Origin: Methanosarcina mazei S-6 | Lineage (GTDB): Archaea; Halobacteriota; Methanosarcinia; Methanosarcinales; Methanosarcinaceae | Length of the DNA: 64,000 nucleotides | Direction of reading: 5' to 3' | Assembly (NCBI RefSeq): GCF_000970205.1 | Contig: NZ_CP009512.1 | Location: 2,604,001 to 2,668,000, forward strand | Shown here: positions 53,667-62,188 of the stretch, one piece after another | Numbering within the stretch: position 1 is the first letter of the stretch | How the letters are laid out: each line of letters opens with the position of its first letter | Program-made: the position numbers and the translations under genes | Notes under the pieces: generated by a model | Told to the model about the DNA's origin: nothing | The model's database searches: none | Seen by the model: only the letters and a program-made list of their open reading frames with translations

Positions 53667-56600
53667 TTACTCTACAAAATAAATCATTTCATTTGGAGTG
53701 CGTGTCAGTTCATTGCTTTCTATTCCGGACTGAATAAGTTTCTCTATCCTGTCCCAGGTATTTTTGCGGGTTGTTTTAATCCCGAGCACCCTTGAAGTCT
53801 GAATAATAAGGTCGTCCATAGGTGTTGAATACTGGCTTGTAAGGACGAAGCGGACAGCCTCTTTTATTTCTTCGTCGCAGATCCATTCAATCCTCGCATA
53901 TGATTCGGTGTCCCGCCTGCGCAGAAGGTCAGAAGGTCCATAGAGAGGCCAGCAAAATTCTCCTCTTACCTGGATTTTTCCCGAGCTTTCGGCAGATGCT
54001 ATGGAGTCAAGTATTCTCTGCCTGATTTTGCCGAGCATTCGGGGAAGTCCTGTATGAGACCTTACCCTCTGGAGTATCTCCTCAGAATGAATGGGACCCT
54101 CGAATTCCACAATATTTACAATCGCGTCTTCGAGCTGTGCATCAGAAATTTCAGAAAGGTCTGATGACTGCGGAAGTCCGGAGGAAAGGCATACCCTGTA
54201 GGAAGGCACAGGAGCTTCAAGAGAATTCCCTTTTACGGACAGCTTTTCATCCTCGTTTTTCGCATTCCCGGAAGGATCATGTTCGATTAATTCCGGGTTG
54301 TCAGCTTCATGTATTGAGCCGGGCCCGGGTTTCTGTCCTTTCTGTGGATTACTGCCTGATACAGTTATTTCCATTTCATTTTCAATAGCAGAACCGTTTC
54401 TGGCTTTAACCCCTTCCCCGCTTACAGCCACTTTTCCGGTCTCAGGTGTTATTTCAGGCCCCTGATCCCAGTCCATATCTGGATACTCATCCTCATCAGG
54501 GTCTTCAGGTTCAAAGTAGCCTCCGGAGCCGTAAATGTAAGCAAATTCGTTAATTTTTTTACTTTTTCGCTTCTTTTCCGGACCTGCACTGAAATCTATC
54601 TCAGGGTAAGCCTGGAAAAAGTTTATTTTTTCAGGTTCAGGCTCAGGAATAAGGATGGATTCATCCGTATCTGTTTCGAAATCCGAGCGCGGGTCAGCAC
54701 TGAATTTAAGAAGCTTTGATTTCTTTGTCCTTCTTGCAGGTCTGTTTCTGGAGTTATCATCGGCCAGGTTAGCCATTGATTCGGCTTTTAAAGTCATTTC
54801 CGGAAGGAAGTCTCCCCCTGAAGAAGCCAAAAGCACGTTGTCAAGCCCGAAAACATCCTGATAGGACTCTTCATCTCCTGCTTCGTCTCCGTATTCCCCG
54901 CTTTCTTCAGGTTCCTCTTCATATGCTTCTTCTTCCCCCTCTTCGCCTGCATTTTCAGAAGGAGTTTTTGAGATGCCTTTCTTTTTAGGTGAAAATTCTA
55001 CCTGAACTTTCCTGACGAAAGGTGAATTTTCCAGAATGTTTTCGGAATAAATATCCGTCCCGGAGGAATTTTGTGCCAGAGGCACAGCCCCGAAGGTATT
55101 CACTTCCGATTCTTCAGAGACGCCGCCTTCCGGAGGTAAAATATGGCTGGCAGCAGGACCTGCATTTATCTCATAAGCTTTTGCGGTTTTTAACCAGGCT
55201 GCGGGCTCATTTATTTTTATAGCTTCAGATTCAGGATCGGATTTTGCCTTTAGCTTTGCCCGCTTAACAGCTTCTTTTACAGCCTCAAGCAATTTTTCCC
55301 TGCACTCTTTTGGGTGGAGGTACCAGTCCGTAGACCAGACCCTGTAGATCTTCCAGCCCAGACCTTCGAGGACCTGCTGGCGAAGGCGGTCGCGGTCCCT
55401 TGCAACAGGAGAGGAGTGGTAGTCTGCCCCGTCGCATTCTATCCCGAGCACATACCTGCCGGGGTGCAGGGGGTCAGGGACTGCAAGGTCGAGCCTGTAT
55501 CCTGCACACCCGATCTGCCTGTGGACTTCACACCCGTTTTCAGCAAGAAAATCCGAGACCGCTTCTTCGAAAGGAGAATCCAGTTCCTGCCTGCCGCACG
55601 AAGGAGCTGGAAGTGCGCCGCTCTCGGCAAATTCAAGGAAGACTTTGAGGGCTTTCAGCCCGAAAGGTGAATTTTCGTCGAGGGGCAGGTCTCTTGAAGT
55701 GAAGTTTGAAAACACAACGCATTTTTCCCTTGCCCTCGTTATAAGCACATTAAGGCGCCGTTCTCCTCCTTCACGGTTGAGAGGGCCGAAGTTGAGGGAA
55801 AGTTTTCTGTTGCTGTCAAAGCCGTAACCAATACTCAGCAGGATTACATCCCTTTCATCACCCTGGATGGTTTCGAGGTTTTTTACGAAGAAGTGTTCAC
55901 CCCTATCGTTTCCAGAGTTAAGGTCAACTCCGGGGTTTGCTTTCTGCAGGGCTTCTATCTCTTCCAGGATAGCTTCCTGCTGCTTAATATTGAAAGTCCC
56001 TACCCCGAGACTCTTTCCGGGGTACTTCTGGAAATGCTCGAACACTGCCCTGGCAACAGCTCTTGCTTCTATCCTGTTTGCCCCGCTCCTGCCCCTGTCA
56101 TAGGCTGCGTCCGGAAGGTGAACGAATTTCAGCCCCAGGCTTTCATCCTTCTGCATGGGGGAGGGATAAACGTAAAGGCGGTTATCATAAAATTCCTGGT
56201 TCGAGATTGCAATCAGGGACTCGTGCCTGCTCCTGTAATGCCAGCGCAGAGTCTTTACCGGGAAGCTGCGCTTGCAGACGTTCAGTACGCTTTCCATATC
56301 GCCTGCTGGTGTATAATCCTCAGGGTCATTTTCGTGAGAATCGACAACAGTATCAAAGAAGTCAGTTGGAGGAAGCTGCTTTGAGTCGCCCATTATCACT
56401 GCCTGTTTTCCGCGCAGGAGAGCACCGACAGCATCCTCGGGCCTGACCTGGCTTGCCTCGTCAAAAATGATGACATCGAACCTTGTGCTTCTGGGGTCAA
56501 GGTACTGTGCAATTGAAAGCGGGCTCATGAGGAAGCAGGGCTTTATTTTCTGTATAAGGCTTCCTGCCTTTTTCATGAGGGTACGGATAGGCATATGCCC

Positions 56601-59363
56601 GCGTTTGCGGTTGAATTCGTTAAGCAGAATTCCAGCTTCTGAAGCCCTGGACGCTCCTGAAGTCAGCCTTGGAGCGTCTTCATAAGCAGTGCAGACAATC
56701 CTCCTCCTGTTTTCAAGCAGGACTTTTTTGTCAAGATCTATGAACTTACTTATCTTGCCTTCATGCAGTTCACGGATAAAAGCAGCAAGTTCAGGTCTCT
56801 CCCTGAAAGCCCTGTGGAGCATGCTTTCGGCATAGTTGCCTTCAAAAGCAGGGATCATATCTTCAGGCTCTATTTTTCCTGCTTCTATGTCATCGATCAT
56901 GGGAGAAGCAAGCGTTTCAAGGCATGCCTGCCTGTATCCCAGGTACTGGCTCCAGAAAACAAGGGAAGAAGTTTCGTCTTTCCATTTAGTCACACGGGTC
57001 TTTAATTGGCTGAGTTTTACAGCCTCGAGGTCGCCAAACATTTTTTCAAAATTTGCACCAATGAATGTCCCTATTTTTTCAAGGGAAAGTATAAAACCCT
57101 CCTTTGCTGCCAGGACCTCGTTTACTGCATATTCTATGGATGCAGCGTCAACTCCGCCCCCTACAAGCCTGACTGACCTGTCGGTAAGAATGCCGTCTTT
57201 GATATGTCTTCGGAAAGGAACCATCCACTTACAGTAGTCTTCCAGAAGGGCAGGGTCGCTCTCAAAGCCCTTCCAGTAATCCGAAAAGAATTTCTTTCCG
57301 CTTATTTCAGCTCCTTCAAGCTCAGCCCTGTGTGCCCTGCACTCGGAAACACAGGCAAGGTCGAGAAGGATTCTGCTGTCTTTTGAGGGTGCCCCTGAGA
57401 CATAGCAGGCTGAAATCTCCTTTTTCAGCTTCCTGTACCTGGAGCTGAAAACACTGAGCAGTTTGCCGGAAAGTTCCTTAAATTCGGATGTATCAAGCTC
57501 GAAAATAGAGGGATGAAAAGTTTTGTCCACAAAGGTTTTCAGTTCCCTGTACTGCCTGACCTTTGAGACCAGCGCTTCGGCTTCGGAGATAAAAGCCCCG
57601 GAGTCCCATTCCGAGTTCTGGAGCAACTTTTCAGGCAGGGGTTTTGATTTGCCGATAAGCTTTGCAGCTTCGGTTATGCCGGAAATATCCCTGAGAGCCT
57701 GAGGCTTTGAGGTTGCGGAAAGGTCATTGAGGGTCTTTATTGCCGTTTCAAGGTTTTCAAAAGCAAAAGCGCATTCATCTGCAACAGCCCCGATCTCCCC
57801 AAGGTCAGAAGGCAGCACAAGCCCGGGCTCACACCCATACCAGGTATTTTTCCTTACCGGACCCAGGGCCGGGAGAACCTGCCCCATTTTTTCCAGAATA
57901 GACTCGGCTTCTGCCCACGCTGAACTTTCCCATGTATCAGGGTCCTGAAACTTAAAGCGGGGCATTTTCATCCCTTTTGACTCAAAGTAAATCCTGTTCT
58001 TCTCCTTTACACCGTAAAGAGAGTACAGGCTTGGATAGATTTTCCCTGCAGGCTCCCTGAGAATTTCTGCATACCTGTTGAGTTCCTGTTTAAGTTTTTC
58101 AAGCTCGTTAAGATCTCTTTCAGCACTGATAGCAGGAGGCGCTTCCCTTTTAAGGGCTTTTTCCAGCTCCTCCAGAACGGCTTTTTTCCTTGTCTGGTGG
58201 CTGTGGACCTCAAGGCAGAGCTCTCCAAGACCTGCATTATCGAGCCTGCTCTTTACTACCTGAAGTGCAGCCATCTTTTCACTCACAAAGAGTACACTTT
58301 TACCCTGAGCAAGCAGTTCTGCAATCGTGTTTGCAATTGTCTGCGACTTTCCCGTACCCGGAGGTCCCTCAACAACAAGATCTTTTCCGGCTTTAACATC
58401 CTCAACGACTGCTATCTGGGAAGAGTCGGCATCCATTATATTGTAGGTATCTTTTGCCGAAAGTTTAAGGTCAACTTCCTCTTCTCGAAAGCCCTGGACC
58501 TCACATTCGGGTTCCTGGGGATTGAAGACTTTTTGAATAAGAGAGTGCTCTGCAGGGGACATGTCCTCAGGCCAGGTCGCAGGGTCAAGATCCTTATACA
58601 TGACGAATTTTCTGAAGTTAAAAAGGTCAAGGCAGACTTCCGGAAGTACCTTCCATTCAGGTTTTTCGCGGATTGCTGCAAGCGCCGTACTGAAGTACTC
58701 CCGTATCCCTGAAGCGTCTTCAGGCATCTCGAATTCAGGGATCTCTATCCCGAACTCTTTCATCCTGGCCTGAAGGGTAATCGATGTGAAAACCTCATCC
58801 CCTGTCCACTGAATACTGAAATTCCTGCCTTTTCCTATCCTTTTGAGTTCAACAGGGACAAGGACAAGGGGAGCCATCAGGCACTTTGCTGAAGACCTGG
58901 TTTCGCTCCACTGCAAAAATCCCATTGCAAGGTAAAGCACAGGATAGCCCTGTTCTTCAAAAATGGAATTTGCCTGGTTGTAGACGTAAAAAAGCTTCCT
59001 GTCAAGGGTCTCACTGTCATCCGGGGTTTCAAGGAACGGTTCAAAACGGGAGTTTGGAGTTTTATTTTTCTCTTCGGAAGTAAGGATTTTTCCTATTGTT
59101 TTCAGAAGCCTGTTTTCATTTTCTTCAGTGTCTTCTTCCCCGTTTCCAGATTTTTTGCCGCCTCTTCTGGGCCTGGATTTTGTTGCCCGGAATTTCATCG
59201 ACTTTTCCTGAAGGACAAAAAGGTCATAGACCTCTTCCGGAGTTCTTCCCGTAATTGAAATTGTCCGCCTCGAGGAATGTCGGTAATTGAGAAGGTTATT
59301 CCGAAGGGATAAATCAAGTAAATTCTGCCTTAGTGTTTCCAGTTCCTTAACTACGTCTACCAT
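53667..59363 (-). CDS. giant DUF4011 / SF1 helicase / VSR-like nuclease / DUF3320 protein (1898 aa)
   Basis: Domains in order. DUF4011-type amino end: LRQNLLDLSLRNNLLNYRHS, about residues 5-250. SF1 helicase: Walker A EGPPGTGKSQTIAN at about 330-343, motif II DVIIFDEASQVRPEDA at about 960-975, motif III GDSKQLPPTDF, then WHYRSRHESLIA, and motif VI LNVLITRAREKCVVFSNFTS. VSR/DUF559-like endonuclease at about 1260-1375: DSPFEEAV, VLGIECDGADYHSS, RVWSTDWYLHP. A disordered acidic insert of about 350 residues. A carboxyl-terminal DUF3320-like domain at about 1770-1890. Large proteins of this type are suspected anti-phage or DNA-processing enzymes. Activity is inferred from intact motifs. The frame is intact. 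No partner genes are nearby. Confidence 0.93.
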   Translation of the reverse strand: MVDVVKELETLRQNLLDLSLRNNLLNYRHSSRRTISITGRTPEEVYDLFVLQEKSMKFRATKSRPRRGGKKSGNGEEDTEENENRLLKTIGKILTSEEKNKTPNSRFEPFLETPDDSETLDRKLFYVYNQANSIFEEQGYPVLYLAMGFLQWSETRSSAKCLMAPLVLVPVELKRIGKGRNFSIQWTGDEVFTSITLQARMKEFGIEIPEFEMPEDASGIREYFSTALAAIREKPEWKVLPEVCLDLFNFRKFVMYKDLDPATWPEDMSPAEHSLIQKVFNPQEPECEVQGFREEEVDLKLSAKDTYNIMDADSSQIAVVEDVKAGKDLVVEGPPGTGKSQTIANTIAELLAQGKSVLFVSEKMAALQVVKSRLDNAGLGELCLEVHSHQTRKKAVLEELEKALKREAPPAISAERDLNELEKLKQELNRYAEILREPAGKIYPSLYSLYGVKEKNRIYFESKGMKMPRFKFQDPDTWESSAWAEAESILEKMGQVLPALGPVRKNTWYGCEPGLVLPSDLGEIGAVADECAFAFENLETAIKTLNDLSATSKPQALRDISGITEAAKLIGKSKPLPEKLLQNSEWDSGAFISEAEALVSKVRQYRELKTFVDKTFHPSIFELDTSEFKELSGKLLSVFSSRYRKLKKEISACYVSGAPSKDSRILLDLACVSECRAHRAELEGAEISGKKFFSDYWKGFESDPALLEDYCKWMVPFRRHIKDGILTDRSVRLVGGGVDAASIEYAVNEVLAAKEGFILSLEKIGTFIGANFEKMFGDLEAVKLSQLKTRVTKWKDETSSLVFWSQYLGYRQACLETLASPMIDDIEAGKIEPEDMIPAFEGNYAESMLHRAFRERPELAAFIRELHEGKISKFIDLDKKVLLENRRRIVCTAYEDAPRLTSGASRASEAGILLNEFNRKRGHMPIRTLMKKAGSLIQKIKPCFLMSPLSIAQYLDPRSTRFDVIIFDEASQVRPEDAVGALLRGKQAVIMGDSKQLPPTDFFDTVVDSHENDPEDYTPAGDMESVLNVCKRSFPVKTLRWHYRSRHESLIAISNQEFYDNRLYVYPSPMQKDESLGLKFVHLPDAAYDRGRSGANRIEARAVARAVFEHFQKYPGKSLGVGTFNIKQQEAILEEIEALQKANPGVDLNSGNDRGEHFFVKNLETIQGDERDVILLSIGYGFDSNRKLSLNFGPLNREGGERRLNVLITRAREKCVVFSNFTSRDLPLDENSPFGLKALKVFLEFAESGALPAPSCGRQELDSPFEEAVSDFLAENGCEVHRQIGCAGYRLDLAVPDPLHPGRYVLGIECDGADYHSSPVARDRDRLRQQVLEGLGWKIYRVWSTDWYLHPKECREKLLEAVKEAVKRAKLKAKSDPESEAIKINEPAAWLKTAKAYEINAGPAASHILPPEGGVSEESEVNTFGAVPLAQNSSGTDIYSENILENSPFVRKVQVEFSPKKKGISKTPSENAGEEGEEEAYEEEPEESGEYGDEAGDEESYQDVFGLDNVLLASSGGDFLPEMTLKAESMANLADDNSRNRPARRTKKSKLLKFSADPRSDFETDTDESILIPEPEPEKINFFQAYPEIDFSAGPEKKRKSKKINEFAYIYGSGGYFEPEDPDEDEYPDMDWDQGPEITPETGKVAVSGEGVKARNGSAIENEMEITVSGSNPQKGQKPGPGSIHEADNPELIEHDPSGNAKNEDEKLSVKGNSLEAPVPSYRVCLSSGLPQSSDLSEISDAQLEDAIVNIVEFEGPIHSEEILQRVRSHTGLPRMLGKIRQRILDSIASAESSGKIQVRGEFCWPLYGPSDLLRRRDTESYARIEWICDEEIKEAVRFVLTSQYSTPMDDLIIQTSRVLGIKTTRKNTWDRIEKLIQSGIESNELTRTPNEMIYFVE

Positions 59364-60033
59364 AAAATACCAGGCCCGGTTCCAATAATCAATAAAATAT
59401 AATTAGGATACAGATAAGAATACAGGACAAATACTAATAAATTTTGCCATGTTCTGCCGGAAATAAAGCTTCAAATCTGGCAGAAAGGTATTCTGAAAGG
59501 CAAATAAAGTTCTCCGGAAGACTCTTTAAATTCAGAAAGAATCTTCTTTTTCAAGTATATTATTGCATATAACTGTAGAATATTGATGTAAGAGTATAAA
59601 ATATTTTACCAGACATTTTAAATTTTAAAGTTACTTTGGTTTAATTCTGCTCATATATTTTTGTATATTCCTCTGAAAAAGAATTACGTAAGTAGTGTGT
59701 AACTGGGTATATATTAGCTATTTGGAATTATTTAAGATTACATATACAAGCACTGAAATACATCTGAAATTATTTATCTGCTATGAGAATTTACTGGCAG
59801 CTCCTGATTTAATCAGTGGATATTATTCAATAAGCTCCGAAAACAAAACATCAAGAAAACAAAAATAGCAAGGAGCAACAGCAAAAAATGTAAAATGGGG
59901 TTTTTAAATACAATTCAGTTCCATTTTCGTTCTGGAAAGCTTACTGATGAAAACCAGAAGAATCTCCGGATAGGATCTCCTGATAAATACATATTAGAAA
60001 AATATATAGAATCTGAATAGAACCAGGGTACTA
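59364..60033. other. AT-rich intergenic region, nothing recognised
   Basis: About 670 bases upstream of the giant helicase gene, with no reading frame or structured element that could be supported. It must hold the promoter of the helicase gene (minus strand). Confidence 0.5.
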
Positions 60034-60159
60034 TTATTCTCTTTCGATCTCTTATTTTCTTTCGATCTCTTATTTTCTTTCGATCTCTTATTTTCCTTCG
60101 ATTTCTTATTTTCCTTCGATCTCTTATTTCCTTTCGATCTCTTATTTCCTTTCGATTTC
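60034..60159 (-). repeat. 18-bp tandem repeat, seven copies, each ending in an in-frame stop
   Basis: The unit, read on the minus strand, is GAGATCGAAAGGAAATAA or close variants (seven copies, 60034-60159). The copy at 60142-60159 is the end of the small membrane protein gene and encodes EIERK-stop. The six copies beyond it would each encode EIERK, EIEGK or EIERE followed by TAA in the same frame. Confidence 0.95.
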
Positions 60160-60342
60160 TTTCTGATCCCTCTGATTTCGCCTTTTTCCTATTAGATTCA
60201 TTCCTATAACAAATCCAATTCCAATGAAAATTCCAGTTTGTATTCCATTCATTAAATCATGAGACAGGTATCCCAACAGTGCGCATACAATAACAGCTGT
60301 AATGAAATGCAGAAGCTGCTCCTTTACTGGAGGTCTTTCCAT
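60142..60342 (-). CDS. small membrane protein (66 aa)
   Basis: From the ATG at 60342 (MERPPVKEQLLHFITAVIVC) the protein has two hydrophobic segments (about 10-27 and 34-52, GIFIGIGFVIGMNLI) and a strongly charged end (GKRRNQRDQKEIERK). An ATG three codons earlier (60351) also exists. GAGG lies nine bases before the preferred ATG and directly against the earlier one, favouring 60342. Its last five codons and stop are the first unit of an 18-bp tandem repeat. Function unknown. Confidence 0.65.
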   Translation of the reverse strand: MERPPVKEQLLHFITAVIVCALLGYLSHDLMNGIQTGIFIGIGFVIGMNLIGKRRNQRDQKEIERK

Positions 60343-60351
60343 GTTTATCAT

Positions 60352-60946
60352 CCTCTGCCTTTACCTTTCTTTTACCCTTATAGATTATTTTCAACTACTT
60401 TCATTTTCGGGCATTATCTTTAGTTTCCCTCTTTTTTTAGGGGCAGGATGTTTTATTTCATCGAGCGTAAAAAGAATAATTTGACATAGAGAATGAAGTT
60501 ACAGAATTAAAAAATATCCTCTTATTTCTAAAAAGTGCTTTTAAATTCACATTGTATCGAAAACCTCGCCAGTTTGTCTGGCTTTCCTGCACAAAAAGAA
60601 AAGCTAGAAGGAAGAACTAAAAAAGAGAATTAAACAGGCCTTTTTAAGGCAGAATAACTCTATTCATTCGTTTTGACGATATTTTTCGGCTAGTTTATGA
60701 TGGTTTTTGTTGATTTTCTTTAGCATGAAAGTACTTCCAGATACTTTCATTTTTTAGGCATGTTATTCAAAGAATATCATGTGAGTTTTTCTACTTTGTT
60801 GTCATTTTGAGAAAACCGCTCTCCTTCGTCTATCAATTTTTTGCATCGTTATTAAGTTAGTCCTCTTGAGCGTAGCGAAAAGGACGGCGGGCTCCCGAAT
60901 CGCAACTCGGGCGGGATAGCGAATGAAGTTTCACTGCATAAAAGTT
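60352..60946. other. intergenic region with dispersed repeats
   Basis: No gene is seen. A dispersed repeat of the TTCATCGAGCGTAAAAAGAA kind lies at about 60453-60500. A CTCTCCTTCGTC stretch lies at about 60820. Copy D of the 27-bp palindromic repeat is at 60859-60885, followed by GCTCCCGAATCGCAACTCGG. Confidence 0.6.
60859..60885 (+). repeat. 27-bp palindromic dispersed repeat, copy D
   Basis: Identical to copy A (36513) over all 27 bases, and followed by a CCCGA...TCGGG hairpin as in the other copies. It is about 24 kb away from copies A-C. Confidence 0.92.
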
Positions 60947-61354
60947 TCAGTTTTTACTCCCTTCCTCAAAGCTCATAAGAAGAGAGCTTGCAAGAATAAG
61001 GACGCAGCCGATCAGAGTACTCGTAGAAACAGGATCATGTAAAATCAGGTAGGCAAAAAAGATGGCACTTACAGGCTCAAGCAGGGAGATTATGCTCGCA
61101 TTCTGGGCTTTTACATGCTTAAGTCCTGTGAAATAGAGAATTGAGCCGATAGAGGTTATCATTACCCCCAGAAAGAGTAGGACAGGCAGGTTTTCAAGCA
61201 GGGATGAGTAAGATACCTGCAACATGAAGGGAAGAAGAATTACGAGAGTTACGCCTGTTGAGAGAAAAAGCTGTTCAAGCCCTGAGTATTCATTCCTGAG
61301 ATAGCGTGAGGTCATGATTATGCAGGCATAGAAAAAGCCGGAAAGAAGCCCCAT
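60947..61354 (-). pseudogene. truncated EamA transporter, second half only
   Basis: 135 residues matching the second EamA repeat (VKAQNASIISLLEPVSAIFFA, then LILHDPVSTSTLIGCVLIL) with five membrane helices. Alignment by eye with the intact paralogue at 52473 begins at 'VL(M/L)GL(L/V)SG'. Six codons upstream there is an in-frame TAG, and the first repeat of five helices is missing. Half-size EamA proteins do exist as dimers, so activity is not excluded, but the sharp loss of similarity suggests a deletion. Confidence 0.75.
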
Positions 61355-61469
61355 CAGAACTCTGAATAACTATACTTATCATTTTTACTTGTTTTCTCTT
61401 AATTTAAATTATTAATATAAGCTCGAATGATTGCGAAATATTTATATATCTTAACGTAGTTTTATTCAA

Positions 61470-61557
61470 GGGTAAATCAATTTTACTTGATTTACCCACC
61501 GTTCTTCCTGAAGACATACTATTCAGAGAGTATTTGCCTCTTCAACTCTCTGAATAG
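61470..61557. repeat. two adjacent strong hairpins
   Basis: Hairpin 1: GGGTAAATCAA (61470-61480), a six-base loop, TTGATTTACCC (61487-61497), perfect 11 bp. Hairpin 2: CTATTCAGAGAG (61519-61530), a 15-base loop, CTCTCTGAATAG (61546-61557), perfect 12 bp. They resemble the subterminal hairpins of IS200/IS605 elements or a structured RNA. No TnpA or TnpB gene is near. Confidence 0.75.
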
Positions 61558-61579
61558 GGAGTTGGGGGTTTAACCTCCA

Positions 61580-61699
61580 TTAATTTTCCTCTTCCCTTTC
61601 TTTTTCTCTATTTTTTTCAATATTGTATTCTCTCAAACAAAAGATACCGTTAAGCAGTGCATTCAAGTAAAAATCATAGCCCTTTCTTAACTTTTTCAC
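61580..61699 (-). CDS. possible 39-residue basic/acidic small protein
   Basis: GTG at 61699 opens VKKLRKGYDFYLNALLNGIF, then CLREYNIEKNREKEREEEN. Its start overlaps the stop codon of the 63-residue frame upstream by three bases, as in coupled gene pairs. Composition is protein-like with a charged end. The two hairpins at 61470-61557 follow the stop codon and could be a terminator. Low confidence. Confidence 0.35.
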   Translation of the reverse strand: MKKLRKGYDFYLNALLNGIFCLREYNIEKNREKEREEEN

Positions 61700-61887
61700 T
61701 CATAAAAGGCTTTTAATTCCTTCCTTCCATTAATCCCGTAATTTACAGTTACCCCTATTAAAAATACAGCTAAAAAGCAGTATTTTTGGATATAGCTCCC
61801 TGTATATCTGTGCAAATTCTCCATAGAGTATGCTTTCTTTGCCAATTTGAATACATCTTCGTTTAGTGGTATAAGCGGAGCTTTCAT
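61696..61887 (-). CDS. possible 63-residue protein with one membrane segment
   Basis: MKAPLIPLNEDVFKLAKKAY opens the frame. A hydrophobic stretch lies at about residues 37-48 (FLAVFLIGVTV), and the end reads NGRKELKAFYE. No recognised family. It overlaps the small frame downstream (61580-61699), suggesting a two-gene unit or the two parts of one frameshifted gene. AT-rich flanks give no clear ribosome binding site. Confidence 0.4.
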   Translation of the reverse strand: MKAPLIPLNEDVFKLAKKAYSMENLHRYTGSYIQKYCFLAVFLIGVTVNYGINGRKELKAFYE

Positions 61888-62180
61888 AATATATCACTAT
61901 ATGAGGATTTTAAACCCTCCTCAATAAAATTTACGATTTTTAAAGCCTCTAATAGATTTTAAATCCAAAAATAAGATCTACTTTTTTTGAAGAAATTATT
62001 AATTGCCTTATTTTATGAAAAAAGGGAAAATACTCATTAATTTGGTAATGAGTCAATAAGGACCTTTAGAAGTATAAAATTCATTAATAAAGTTTAGGTT
62101 AATATTCATAATTGATTATATTAGAATAAAGTGGGGGGAAAGAAATGACAAGCAGAACACTTTTTTTAATAGTTTTAGTT

Positions 62181-62188
62181 TTTATTTT
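62181..62188. repeat. left target-site duplication of the IS66-type element
   Basis: TTTATTTT, repeated exactly at 63718-63725. Eight bases is the known IS66 duplication length. Confidence 0.9.
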
